Shown: positions 45,335 through 54,484 of the stretch, piece by piece | Layout of the letters: every line of letters begins with the position of its first letter | Numbering within the stretch: the stretch's first letter is position 1 | Assembly: GCA_963666705.2 (NCBI GenBank) | Contig: CAXXKO010000001.1 | Location: forward strand, 248,001 to 312,000 | Length of the DNA: 64,000 bases | DNA from: G963666705 sp963666705 | GTDB taxonomy: Bacteria; Pseudomonadota; Alphaproteobacteria; CADEGL01 | Direction of reading: 5' to 3' | Notes under the pieces: model-generated | Told to the model about the DNA's origin: nothing | Databases searched by the model: none | Seen by the model: the letters and a program-made list of their open reading frames with translations, nothing else | Translations under genes and position numbers: made by a program

Positions 45335-45978
45335 AAATGGGGGTTAAAAAAACTTCGCGGCCGAGCTGGAAGAGATCCGCACCGGCCTTCCAGCCGACAC
45401 CGCCATAGAGATCTGGTGGCAGGACGAGGCCCGGGTCGGCCAGAAAACCAAGCTCACGCGGCGCTGGGCGAGACGCGGCAGCCGGCCCACGGCGGCCAAG
45501 GACCAACGTACGAAGTCGGCCTATATCTTTGGCGCCATCTGTCCCCAACGCGGCGTCGGCGCGGGCCTCGTCCTGCCCCGCTGCAACACCAAGGCCATGC
45601 AATGGCACCTCGATGAAATCTCGTCCCAGGTGGCGTCGGGCGCCCACGCCGTGCTCATCCTCGATCGGGCCGGATGGCACACCACCGGCAAGCTCGAAGT
45701 CCCGGCCAACATCACGCTGCTGCCCTTGCCGCCGAGGGCGCCCGAGCTGAACCCCGTGGAGAACATTTGGCAGTTCATGCGCGACAACTGGCTGTCCAAC
45801 CGGATCTTCAAGTCATACGACGATATCGTCGCCATCTGTTGCCAAGCCTGGAACAAGCTCATCGACCAGCCGTGGAAGATCATGTCCATCGGTCTGAGGA
45901 AATGGACACATGGGTTCTGATTAATGCTCGTTGGTATAATGCCCAGCCCATGCCCGGCGCGAAAAACGATTCCGCCCA

Positions 45979-48387
45979 TCAGGAACGGGCCCGCAGAACC
46001 TCCTTCACCTTGCCGGCGAGCTGGTTGAGGCTGAAGGGCTTGGGCAGGAAATGGATATCGGCCGAACGGTCCAGGCGCTTGCGAAAGGCGTCTTCCGCAT
46101 AGCCCGAAATGCAGATGATTTTCGTCTCGGGCGCGGTCTCGCGAACACGCATGATGAGGCTCGGCCCATCCATCTGCGGCATCACCACGTCCGTGATGAG
46201 GAGGTCGATCCTCTCCTCGACCCGGCCCGGCACTTCGAGCGCGGACTGACCCGACTTCGCCTCGTAGACCTTGTACCCCTTGCTGCGCAGGGCGCGGGCG
46301 CCGAACATGCGGACCGGATCCTCGTCCTCGACCAGAAGGACGGTGCCCGCGCCGCTCAGGTCGAGGGTGCCCGCGTCGGCCGCGTCGACCGACTGGGCCT
46401 GCTCGCCATCGACCTCACGGTCGCGGGGCAGGAAGATGCTGAATTGGGCGCCCTCGCCGGGGGCGCTGTCGACGAAGACGAAGCCGCCCGTCTGCTTGAC
46501 GATGCCGTAGACCGTCGACAGGCCGAGGCCGGTGCCCGATCCCACTTCCTTGGTCGAGAAGAAAGGCTCGAATATACGGCCGATATGCGCCTTGGGTATG
46601 CCCTCGCCCGAATCGATTACCTCGATAAGGACGTAGTCCCCGGACGTCAGAAGCTCGTGCCCATGCCTATACGCCTCGGCGCCGGCGACGTTGCGGGTGC
46701 GGATGGTCAGCGTGCCACCGCCGGCCATGGCATCGCGCGCGTTGACCGCAAGGTTGATGATCACCTGCTCGAGCTGCCCCTGGTCGCCACGCACCTGGCC
46801 GAGGTCGCGGCCGTGGATCATCTTGAGCTCTATGTTCTCGCCGATCAGGCGGCGCAAGAGTTAGCTCAGCTCGGCCAGTACGTCGGTAACGTCGAGCCGC
46901 TTGGGCTGCAGGGTTTGCTGGCGCGAGAAAGCCAGAAGCTGGCGCACGAGGTTGGTCGCCCGGTTGGCGTTCTGTTTGATCTGCATGATGTCGGCGAACG
47001 ACTGCTCACCGGGCCGGAACCGGAGCAGCAGCAGGTCGCAGAACCCGATCATGGCGGTGAGCAGATTGTTGAAATCGTGGGCGATGCCGCCCGCCAGCTG
47101 ACCCACCGCCTGCATTTTCTAGGAGTGGGCGAACTGGACCTCGAGACTCTTCTGTTCGGTGGTATCGAGCGCGTGCAGGATGAAGCCGGAGATAGTTCCG
47201 TCGCCCTCGTCGACGGCGCTGACATAGAAGTTCATGACGGTCTCGCCGCCCTCACCGACGCGCACCTTGATGGGTGCCGCGAAGGAGGCACGCTCGGCGA
47301 CCCCCTCGAGCCTGGCCGTGAAGTCGGCCCGGTCGGCCTCGTCGACCAGATCGACCAGCCGCCGGCCGTCGAGGGAGCCACTCTTCGCCTGGCCCATGGT
47401 CCGGTTGAAGACGTAGTTGGCCTCGACGACGACGCCGGTCGGATCGAGGAGCGCTATACCGACCGGCGCGCTCTCGAAGAATTTTCGGAAGCGTTGCTCC
47501 GATGCTTCGAGGGCGCGCGCCATCTCGTTCTCGCGCGAGAGGTCGCGCACGACCGACCGGGTCCATAGGCCGGCGCCATTCTCGCCCTGGACGATGGACT
47601 GGCTGATTTCCGCCTCGAAGCGCCGGTCGCCCGCGCCGCGCAGCACCACGCGGCCTTGCAGCACCTCGCCCGAACGGCCGAAGGGGTCGTGCGCCGGTGC
47701 GTCGACCGGTAGATCCTCGGCCATGATTTCCCGGAGCCGCACACCCGATCCGATCAGCTCTTCCGCCGACCGGCCGAGCCATTCGGCGAACGTGTTGTTC
47801 GCGAACAGGAAACGCCCCTCGGCGTCGACCGAATAAAAGCCGACCGGCGCATTCTCGAAGAAGTCGAACAGCTTGCGCTGCTCGGCACGGATGATTTGCT
47901 CCATCTCGTGGCGGTCGGTGACGTCCTCGACCGACCACAGGATGTAACCCGGCCGCCCCTGCAAGGGGTGGGCGCGCACGATGTGCCAGACCGTCTCGCC
48001 GCCTTGCGCGGCCGCGGCAAGCTCGGCCTGCGCCTCGGCGCCACCGGCGGCGGTCCCGCGCAACCGCTCGAGCGTCTCCAAGCTCTCCGCGTCGCCTCGG
48101 AACCGCGCCTCCAGCGCTTCGAACGGGGAAAGGGCCGAACAATCGAAGACCCGCCGAAAGGCGGCGTTCGCATGGATTCCGACACCATCCGCACTGGTAA
48201 CCAGGCGTGGCTCCGGGCCGGACTCGAAGGCGCGCTGAAGCAGATCCCTCTCGCCGTGGCGCGCCGCACCCAGAACCTTGCCAAGCTTCGGCCTCAACTT
48301 TTGCCTCCAGCTCGCGATCGCGCCGACGACTCCATCAGTCGGCCACGGCGCCTTCTCGCGCTCATCGGTCTCTATGGTCGTCATCAC
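45979..48387 (-). pseudogene. cckA: CckA-type hybrid histidine kinase with two in-frame stops
   Basis: One continuous frame of about 802 codons encodes PAS-type sensor regions, the kinase core (H437 in GGIAHDFNN; N-box QVIINLAVNARDA; DSGEG; GTGLGLS) and a receiver (D733 in ITDVVMPQMDG). This domain order, MQAVGQLAGGIAHDFNNLLTA and LLRRLIGENIEL identify CckA, which phosphorylates CtrA via ChpT. Codon 423 is TAG (47119-47121, expected CAG in SQKMQAVGQ) and codon 509 is TAA (46861-46863). The N-terminal sensor, the H-box piece and the ATPase-receiver piece would be separate, so signalling should fail. Confidence 0.88.
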
Positions 48388-48442
48388 TTACCATGATGCA
48401 TTCGGGTTCACCATCGTCCGCTCCGTCACAATCTCCGGGCCC

Positions 48443-49519
48443 TCAGGCCCACGCGACCCTGCGCTTGAGCTTCATGACGTAGCCGATGACCTCAGCCACG
48501 GCCTTGTAGTGCTCCGGGGGAACGTCCTGATCCAAGTCCACGCCATTGAAGAGCGCGCGGGCGAGCGGTGGATTCTCGACCACCGGCACGCCGTTCTCCT
48601 CCGCCACTTCCCTGATGCGCAGCGCGATCAAATCGGCGCCTTTCGCCACCACCCTCGGCGCATCCATGACCTCATGCTCGTAGCTGAGCGCGACGGCGAA
48701 ATGGGTCGGGTTGGCGATGACGACCGCGGCGTCGGGCACCGCCGCCATCATGCGCTGGCGTGCACGCTCCTGCCGGATTTGGCGCAGCCGGCCCTTGATC
48801 GCGGGATCGCCTTCCGACTGCTTATGCTCGTCCTTGATCTCCTGGCGCGACATTTTCATGCTCTTGTTGTGCTCGTACCTCTGATAGAGGAGGTCGAGCC
48901 CGGCGATCACGGTCATGACCGCGACGACACCGATCAGCATGCGGATCGCGAGATCCCGGAGCAGGCCGAGAAGGCCAAAGGCGTCGAGGTTGGTCACCGC
49001 GTCGACTTGCTCGAAGGCCGGGATCATCAGGATGGTCGCCACCGTCCCGACCACCGTGAGCTTGAGCAGGCCCTTTATGAACTCGGCGATGGACTTGAGC
49101 GAGAACAGACGCTTGAGGCCCTTGGCCAGCGAGATCTTGTCGAGCTTGGGCTGGATGAGCTCGAACGAGAAGATGGGGCCGTTCTGGATGACACCGGCGA
49201 CGATCGCCGCCGCCATGAGAAAGCCGAAGGGGACGAACAAGGCGAGGCCGAGCTTGAGAGCCACGCCCGAGAAAAGCTCGACGCCGGCCCCCTCGCCCAA
49301 GTGGATGAGGTGGGGCGCCTCGATAAAGGGTAGGGCGGTCATGCCGATGCCCCGGGTCACGTAAGGGGCGAACAGCATGAGCACGAGCGTGGCGGCAAGG
49401 AGCATGAGCCAGTGGTTCAGCTCACGCGAGGTGGCGACTTGCCCCTTCTTGCGCGAATCGTCGAGCCGCTTTTGTGTCGGATCTTCTGTTTTTTGTGATT
49501 CGTCCGTTTGCTCGGCCAT
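48443..49519 (-). CDS. flhB: Flagellar export switch protein FlhB
   Basis: The 358-residue protein has four transmembrane helices and the cytoplasmic autocleavage motif N270-P271-T272-H273 in VVIANPTHFAVAL, preceded by KMSRQEIKDEHKQSEGDP. It controls the export switch of the flagellar type III apparatus. It follows fliR with a 3-base gap and ends 55 bases before cckA. Intact. Confidence 0.96.
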   Translation of the reverse strand: MAEQTDESQKTEDPTQKRLDDSRKKGQVATSRELNHWLMLLAATLVLMLFAPYVTRGIGMTALPFIEAPHLIHLGEGAGVELFSGVALKLGLALFVPFGFLMAAAIVAGVIQNGPIFSFELIQPKLDKISLAKGLKRLFSLKSIAEFIKGLLKLTVVGTVATILMIPAFEQVDAVTNLDAFGLLGLLRDLAIRMLIGVVAVMTVIAGLDLLYQRYEHNKSMKMSRQEIKDEHKQSEGDPAIKGRLRQIRQERARQRMMAAVPDAAVVIANPTHFAVALSYEHEVMDAPRVVAKGADLIALRIREVAEENGVPVVENPPLARALFNGVDLDQDVPPEHYKAVAEVIGYVMKLKRRVAWA

Positions 49520-49522
49520 GGG

Positions 49523-50287
49523 CTAGTCCGTCACCAGGAAACCGGCATAGAGGCCTTCGATGTCGCTCAACAGGAGCAGCATGGACGCCGAGACCGTGAG
49601 CGCCAGCACCAGGAAGCCCACCGTGATCTGCAAGGGCATGGCGATGAAGAAGACCTGGACCTGCGGCATCAGCCGCGCCAGCAGGCCCACGCCGAGCGAG
49701 AACATCAGCCCGATCATGATGAAGGGCGCCGCGATCTTGAGGCCGAGGACGAAGGCGCGGGCAACGATCCGCGTGAAGGCGTCGGAGAAATCCCCGAGCG
49801 GCGGCAAGACCCCGGGCGTAAAGACGGCGTAGCTGTCCACCACGGCGCCCAGCATCAGATGGTGCATGTTGGTGACGAAGACCAGGAGCAGCCCGACCGT
49901 GGTCAGGAACCCTCCCGCCAAGGCGCCCTGCTGCGCCGAGATCGGGTCGAACGAGAAGGCGTTCGCCATGCTCGATTGGAAGGCGATGACCATGCCGGCG
50001 ATCTGCAGGGCCGACAACATCAGGCGCGCGATCGCGCCCAGGAAGACACCGACCACGAGCTCGCCACCCAACAGCAGAAGCAGTGAGATCGGATTGGACG
50101 GCGCGGCCGGCAGCAGGGGGACCAGAAAAGGGACCACCACGAGGCTGATGGCGAGCGCCAGGATCAGGCGAAAGCGGGGGGAGACGTAGGCCTCGCCGAA
50201 CCCGGGCAATACCATCAAGGCCGCGCCCACGCGGGCGAATACGAGGAAGAAGGCGAAGAGGCCCGCCGGGACGATCTCCTGAAGCAT
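49523..50287 (-). CDS. fliR: Flagellar export-gate protein FliR
   Basis: The 254-residue multi-pass protein has MVLPGFGEAYVSPRFRLILALAISLVVVP and the FliR-typical IAFQSSMANAFSFDP. It forms the export gate with FliP and FliQ. ATG 50287 (MLQEIVPAG) fits the family start; a longer frame would overlap fliQ. Confidence 0.94.
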   Translation of the reverse strand: MLQEIVPAGLFAFFLVFARVGAALMVLPGFGEAYVSPRFRLILALAISLVVVPFLVPLLPAAPSNPISLLLLLGGELVVGVFLGAIARLMLSALQIAGMVIAFQSSMANAFSFDPISAQQGALAGGFLTTVGLLLVFVTNMHHLMLGAVVDSYAVFTPGVLPPLGDFSDAFTRIVARAFVLGLKIAAPFIMIGLMFSLGVGLLARLMPQVQVFFIAMPLQITVGFLVLALTVSASMLLLLSDIEGLYAGFLVTD

Positions 50288-50309
50288 GCCGGGCGCCGAT
50301 CCGTCGCCG

Positions 50310-50582
50310 CTAGCCCAGGCTGACGATGCGGTCGACAAGACCCTCGGTGAAGCTCGTGAGGGTCGCCAGCATGAACGGAAGCAACAGGGCCAGGGAGAGG
50401 AAGATGACCAGCATCTTGGGCACGAACGAGAGCGTCATTTCCTGCATTTGGGTCAATGCCTGGAACAGCGAGATGACGAGGCCCACGAGGAGGGCGATGA
50501 GCAGGATCGGCCCGCCGATCTTCAACATGGTAAAGATCGCCTCGCGTGCGATCTCCAGGACTTCTCTCGTCTCCACGGCCAA
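50310..50582 (-). CDS. fliQ: Flagellar export-gate protein FliQ
   Basis: The 90-residue protein has two hydrophobic helices and the family block GGPILLIALLVGLVISLFQALTQMQEMTLSFVPK. It is of usual length. It lies 5 bases downstream of fliE and upstream of fliR. Confidence 0.95.
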   Translation of the reverse strand: MAVETREVLEIAREAIFTMLKIGGPILLIALLVGLVISLFQALTQMQEMTLSFVPKMLVIFLSLALLLPFMLATLTSFTEGLVDRIVSLG

Positions 50583-50587
50583 CGCCC

Positions 50588-50899
50588 CTAAATCGGCATC
50601 CGCAGGATTTCCTGATAGGCCTGGACCACTCTGTCGCGAACCGCCACCACGGTTTCCAACGTCAGCTCCGCATTGGTCACCGCCGCGACCACGTCGCTGA
50701 TATTGGCATCGCCCGCGACCGCCTGGGCGGCCATCGCCTCGCCGGACGCGCTGGCCTCGACGGTCGAGCTCAGCGCCGACTTGACCATATCGGCGAACGC
50801 CTCGCCCATGCCGCGGTCGCGGGACTCGAGGCCCGGCGCCTGGATCTTGGCGACGGCCTTGTTGTAGGCGGCAATGGCGCTCAAGGGGTTGACGGGCAT
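50588..50899 (-). CDS. fliE: Flagellar hook-basal-body protein FliE
   Basis: The 103-residue protein joins the MS ring to the rod. It shows FADMVKSALSS and the conserved end VTNAELTLETVVAVRDRVVQAYQEILRMPI. It follows flgC and precedes fliQ, the usual order in this clade. Intact. Confidence 0.94.
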   Translation of the reverse strand: MPVNPLSAIAAYNKAVAKIQAPGLESRDRGMGEAFADMVKSALSSTVEASASGEAMAAQAVAGDANISDVVAAVTNAELTLETVVAVRDRVVQAYQEILRMPI

Positions 50900-51383
50900 A
50901 CTTTCACCTGTCGTTGTTTATGTGGGTTGGGAGCACGGCTCAGCCGCGAAGCATGTCGATGGTGCGCTTGATCATGCCGCGCGTGACGGTGAGGACCCGT
51001 AAGTTCGCCTCGTAGCTCCGCTGCGCCTCGCGAAAATCCATCATCTCGATCAGCGGCTTGATGTTCGGCAGCTCGATATAGCCGTCCTGGTCGGCGGCCG
51101 GGTGCTGCGGGTCGTAGCGCTTGCCGAAGGAGCTGGTGTCCTCGCTGATGCGGTTGACCTGGACCATCTCGATCCCGGTCTGACGGTCGAGCACGTTCTC
51201 GAAACTGACCATTTTGCGCCGATAGGGGGCCACGCCGGGGGCGCCCGACGCCGAATCCGCGTTGGTGAGAACGGCAGAGCAATAATCCCCCACTGAAGCG
51301 GCCGGTCGATCCGGCTGCGGCGGACCAAAATGGGACCGCGTATAGCCTTCTGTCAGGGTTGCTCTGACTGGAAGGCGGGGGGG

Positions 51384-52883
51384 ATGTATCGGGTGGAGTT
51401 GTACGCACGGGTTCGGCGGGCGTGTCATGTCGAGGGGATGAGCACCCGCGAGGCCTCGCGGGTGTTTGGTGTAGACCGCAAGACGGTCCGTAAGATGCTG
51501 TCGTTCTCGGTGCCGCCAGGGTATCGCCGAAGCGCGCCGCCGAGGCGGCCAAAGCTGGGTCCGTTCACGGGAATCATCGATCGGATCTTGGAAGACGATC
51601 GGACCAGCCACCGCAAGCAACGGCACACTGCGAAGCGCATCTTCGACCGCCTCCGGGACGAGTACGGTTTCACGGGCGGCTACACCATCGTGAAGGACTA
51701 CGTTCGTGAGCAGGGGCTTCGGTCGCGTGAGGTGTTCGTGCCACTCTCCCATTCCCCCGGTCACGCCCAGGCGGACTTCGGCGAAGCGATGGCGGTGATC
51801 GGCGGCGCGTTACGGAAGATCCACTTCCTTGCCTTCGACCTTCCCCACAGTGATGGTTGCTTTGTTGCGGCCTATCCGGCGGAGACGACCGAAGCATTCT
51901 GCGATGGCCACAACGCGGCGTTTGCCTTCTTCGGCGGCGTCCCCCGATCCATCCTGTACGACAACACCAAGCTGGCGGTTGCCCGGATCCTGGGCGATGG
52001 GAAGCGGCAGCGAACGCGCGTCTTCACGGAGCTTCAGTCCCACTATCTGTTCGAGGACAGGTTCGGCCGGCCGGGCAAGGGCAACGACAAGGGCAAGGTC
52101 GAGGGACTGGTCGGCTTCATCCGGCGGAACTTCCTGGTCCCCGTCCCGCGTGCCGAGAGCTTCGCGGCCCTCAACGATGCTCTCGCCGAACAGTGCCGCC
52201 GGCGCCAGGCGGCGCGGCTGCGGGGCCACAAGGAGACCATCGGCGAGCGTCTCGAGCGGGATCGTCAAGTTCTCTTGCCATTGCCGCCTGCTCCCTATGA
52301 TGCCTGCGATAAGCGCCCTGGACGGGCGAGTTCGCTGTCGCTGGTGCGTTACCGCAGCAACGACTATTCCGTGCCCGTGGCCTACGGCCACCGTGAGGTG
52401 CTCATCCGGGGCTACGTCGATGAGGTGGTGATCAGCTGCGGGGCCGAGGTGATCGCCCGGCACCGCCGGTCCTACGACAGCGAGGACCTGATCTTCGACC
52501 CGCTGCATTACCTGCCCTTGATCGAGCAGAAGATCGGCGCCCTCGACCAGGCCGCGCCATTGGCGGGCTGGGACCTGCCCGAGGCCTTCATCACTCTGCG
52601 GCGGCTCCTCGAAGCTCGTATGGGCAAGGCAGGCAAGCGCGAGTACGTCCAGGTGCTCCGTCTACTGGAGACCTTCCGGCTCGAGGAGGTCGAGGGTGCG
52701 GTCGGCGACGCCCTGCGGCTCGGCGCAATCGGCTTTGATGCGGTGAAGCACCTGGTACTGTGCCGCATCGAGCGGCGGCCGCCCAGGCTCAACCTCGACG
52801 TCTATCCGTATCTGCCGCGCGCCCGGGTCGCGATGACGTCCGCCAAGTCGTACATGAGCCTGCTGTCGGGGCTCGGCGCATGA
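51384..52883 (+). CDS. istA: IS21 transposase IstA
   Basis: The 499-residue protein has an N-terminal helix-turn-helix (STREASRVFGVDRKTVRKML), the rve catalytic core with HAQADFGEAM, LYDNTKLAV and KGKVEGLVGFIRRN carrying the DDE residues, and a C-terminal beta-barrel-like domain (SLSLVRYRSNDYSVPVAYG). ATG 51384 follows a GGGGGG ribosome site. It overlaps istB by four bases. Confidence 0.94.
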   Translation: MYRVELYARVRRACHVEGMSTREASRVFGVDRKTVRKMLSFSVPPGYRRSAPPRRPKLGPFTGIIDRILEDDRTSHRKQRHTAKRIFDRLRDEYGFTGGYTIVKDYVREQGLRSREVFVPLSHSPGHAQADFGEAMAVIGGALRKIHFLAFDLPHSDGCFVAAYPAETTEAFCDGHNAAFAFFGGVPRSILYDNTKLAVARILGDGKRQRTRVFTELQSHYLFEDRFGRPGKGNDKGKVEGLVGFIRRNFLVPVPRAESFAALNDALAEQCRRRQAARLRGHKETIGERLERDRQVLLPLPPAPYDACDKRPGRASSLSLVRYRSNDYSVPVAYGHREVLIRGYVDEVVISCGAEVIARHRRSYDSEDLIFDPLHYLPLIEQKIGALDQAAPLAGWDLPEAFITLRRLLEARMGKAGKREYVQVLRLLETFRLEEVEGAVGDALRLGAIGFDAVKHLVLCRIERRPPRLNLDVYPYLPRARVAMTSAKSYMSLLSGLGA

Positions 52884-53644
52884 CCGACACACCGCAAGTG
52901 CTGCTCGCCCACCACCTCGAGACGCTGAAGCTGCCGACCTTCCTGCGCGAGTACGACAAGATCGCCCGGCAGTGCGCCTCGGAAGGCGTCGATCACGTCC
53001 GCTACCTGTTGAGACTCGCCGAGCTCGAGCTGATCGACCGCGAGCGCCGCATGGTCGAGCGGCGCATCAAGGCGGCGCGCTTCCCCGTGGTCAAGAGCCT
53101 CGACAGCTTCGACTTCAAGGTCATCCCCTCGCTCAACAAGGCGCTGGTCCTGGAGCTGGCCCGCTGCGAGTACATCGAGCGCCGCGAGAACCTCATCGCG
53201 CTCGGCAACAGTGGGACCGGCAAGACCCACATCGCCCTCGGTCTCGGCCTGGCGGCCTGCCAGAAGGGCCTCTCGGTCGGCTTCATCACCGCCGCCGCGC
53301 TGGTCCACGAACTCATCGAGGCCCGCGATGACAAGCAGCTGCTGAGGTTCCAGAAGAAGCTCGCCACCTACAAGCTTCTGATCGTCGACGAACTCGGCTT
53401 CGTGCCGCTGTCGAAGACCGGCGCCGAGCTGTTGTTCGAGGTGTTCAGCCAACGCTACGAGCGGGGCTCGACCCTGGTCACCACCAATCTGCCCTTCGAC
53501 GAATGGACCGAGGTGTTCGGCTCCGAGCGCCTCACCGGCGCGCTCCTCGATCGCCTCACCCACCACGTCAACATCCTCGAGATGAACGGTGACAGCTACA
53601 GGCTCAACCAGAGCCGCAGGCGTCAAACCCCGACTGCTAACTGA
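52880..53644 (+). CDS. istB: IS21 helper ATPase IstB
   Basis: The 254-residue AAA+ protein has the Walker A sequence GNSGTGKTHIA, Walker B LLIVDELGF and the sensor region TLVTTNLPFDEW. It assists IstA in target selection. ATG 52880 overlaps the istA stop (ATGA). Intact. Confidence 0.95.
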   Translation: MTDTPQVLLAHHLETLKLPTFLREYDKIARQCASEGVDHVRYLLRLAELELIDRERRMVERRIKAARFPVVKSLDSFDFKVIPSLNKALVLELARCEYIERRENLIALGNSGTGKTHIALGLGLAACQKGLSVGFITAAALVHELIEARDDKQLLRFQKKLATYKLLIVDELGFVPLSKTGAELLFEVFSQRYERGSTLVTTNLPFDEWTEVFGSERLTGALLDRLTHHVNILEMNGDSYRLNQSRRRQTPTAN

Positions 53645-53950
53645 ACCGACCACCCAGCCCACGCTTGACCCCGTGGGCCCACAGGTCCCTCCCGCGCGCG
53701 CCGCCGCGTCAGCCTGTTGAGGGCACACCGCGTCGCGCGCGGGGCCCTCCCGTGGACTACGGGGACAAGCCCGCAGCCGCCAAGCGGTCCCTTCTTACAC
53801 CGCCGAGGTGGTCCCTTTTTGCTCCGCCATTGACACCTTGGCGATGTTCTCGGCGAGCACGTGCAAGCGCACGCCCTGCGCCTTCATGCCGGCGGCCGAG
53901 ACCTTGAGGGCCTTGGATATATCCATTCCGCGTCTCCTTGGGCCGCCCGC

Positions 53951-54378
53951 TCAGCGCCCGCCGCGGCCGAGGGCCAACCGGAACATGCCGACATACTTGC
54001 GGTAGACGTTGGCCGCCAGCTGATAGTCCATGTCCGTTTCACCGACCTTGATGAGCTGCTCTTCCAGCACCACGGCGTTCCGGAAAGATTGGTCTCATAG
54101 ACCTCCTTCTGCTTCCTGGCGGTGAACACGCCATCGACGGCGCCGCCCTCGCCCATGTGGGCCTCGTTGGTCCGCACCGGCTCGATGTACCCGATTCCAA
54201 TTCCCGTCCCGGTCGCGGCCCGCACCAACGCCTTGAAGTTGCCGGGCTTGAGGTCGCTCGGCCTGAAATTCGGCGTGTCGGAGTTGGCGATATTCTGCGC
54301 CAGCACCTGTTGGCGCTGGTTGAGCCAGTTCATGCGCTGGCCCACGAGCTTGAACAGTGGTAGATCGCTGTAATCCAT
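53951..54378 (-). pseudogene. flgB: Flagellar rod protein FlgB with a 1-base deletion
   Basis: The frame from ATG 54378 gives MDYSDLPLFKLVGQRMNWLN QRQQVLAQNIANSDTPNFRP to KEVYETNLS, then changes. In the next frame the rest reads RNAVVLEEQLIKVGETDMDY QLAANVYRKYVGMFRLALGR. Restoring one C in the CC run at about 54080 joins both into a normal FlgB of about 142 residues. As it stands the C-terminal rod helix is lost. Confidence 0.9.
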
Positions 54379-54432
54379 ACGCACTCGGTTCGGAGGCTGC
54401 CTCGACCTGGGCCAGAGTATCGCCACTCCTAG

Positions 54433-54447
54433 TTAACGAATCGTAAA
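54433..54447 (-). promoter_or_regulatory. CtrA-like box upstream of flgB
   Basis: TTAACGAATCGTAAA matches the CtrA pattern TTAA-N7-TTAA with one mismatch in the second half-site. It lies 55-69 bases upstream of the flgB start, and CtrA drives class II flagellar genes in alphaproteobacteria. Binding is inferred. The nearby IS256-B insertion begins 38 bases beyond. Confidence 0.5.
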
Positions 54448-54484
54448 CCTGATTGAGACATTATCCTCTCCGCGAGCCATAGCG

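Larger units (their letters stand above)
42451..45343 (-). mobile_element. IS1380-family insertion sequence, itself interrupted by IS4 element B
   Basis: The left end starts CCGACATTCCCC, and the right end is AAATGGGGG before TTAAA, so the ends are imperfect inverted repeats (8 of 12). The TTAAA target duplication lies at 42446-42450 and 45344-45348. Removing IS4-B and one AAATGGGGG leaves 1642 bp, a normal IS1380 size. Confidence 0.82.
41962..45920 (+). pseudogene. IS630-family transposase split by IS1380
   Basis: The N-terminal half at 41962-42450 ends ...GQNEFAVEDFK; the second half resumes at 45344 with TTAAAAAAACTTCG and continues through the DDE region (LILDRAGWHTT, PELNPVENIWQF) to the stop at 45918-45920. 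The five-base TTAAA at 42446-42450 is repeated at 45344-45348. Without the insert the gene would match copy 1 minus its duplication. Confidence 0.9.
41874..45934 (+). mobile_element. IS630-family insertion sequence, copy 2, interrupted
   Basis: The ends match copy 1 (CCATCGGGCATT and AATGCTCGTTGG), with TA at 41872-41873 and 45935-45936. It lacks the 168-bp duplication of copy 1. An IS1380 element, itself holding an IS4 copy, sits in its slippery A-run. The chromosomal target was the gap between cckA and cheY. Confidence 0.92.
51266..53835 (+). mobile_element. IS21-family insertion sequence in flgC
   Basis: The ends TGAGAACGGCAGAGCAA and its inverted partner TGTCAATGGCGGAGCAA are IS21-like. 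TTGG is present on both sides (51262-51265 and 53838-53841), with two extra bases on the right. Several GGTCCC-containing subterminal repeats occur at 53685-53820. It carries istA and istB, both intact. Confidence 0.88.
50940..53926 (-). pseudogene. flgC: Flagellar rod protein FlgC disrupted by IS21
   Basis: The N-terminus is at 53926 and reads MDISKALKVSAAGMKAQGVR LHVLAENIA, then breaks at the IS21 end. The remainder, NADSASGAPGVAPYRRKMVS to EANLRVLTVTRGMIKRTIDM LRG, lies at 50940-51262. Together they make a normal FlgC of about 140 residues. The original junction ENIANADSAS is the usual FlgC pattern. With the insert the rod cannot be completed, so flagella should not assemble unless another flgC exists. 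Confidence 0.93.

Noticed and set aside
1638..47121. Reassignment of TAG/TAA to glutamine, suggested by stops at expected Gln positions in the MFS gene and cckA
   Set aside because: TAG and TAA are used as normal terminators by intact genes here (SufU-like, DM13 and trmFO end in TAG; the 35379 gene in TAA). Ordinary C-to-T nonsense changes are simpler.
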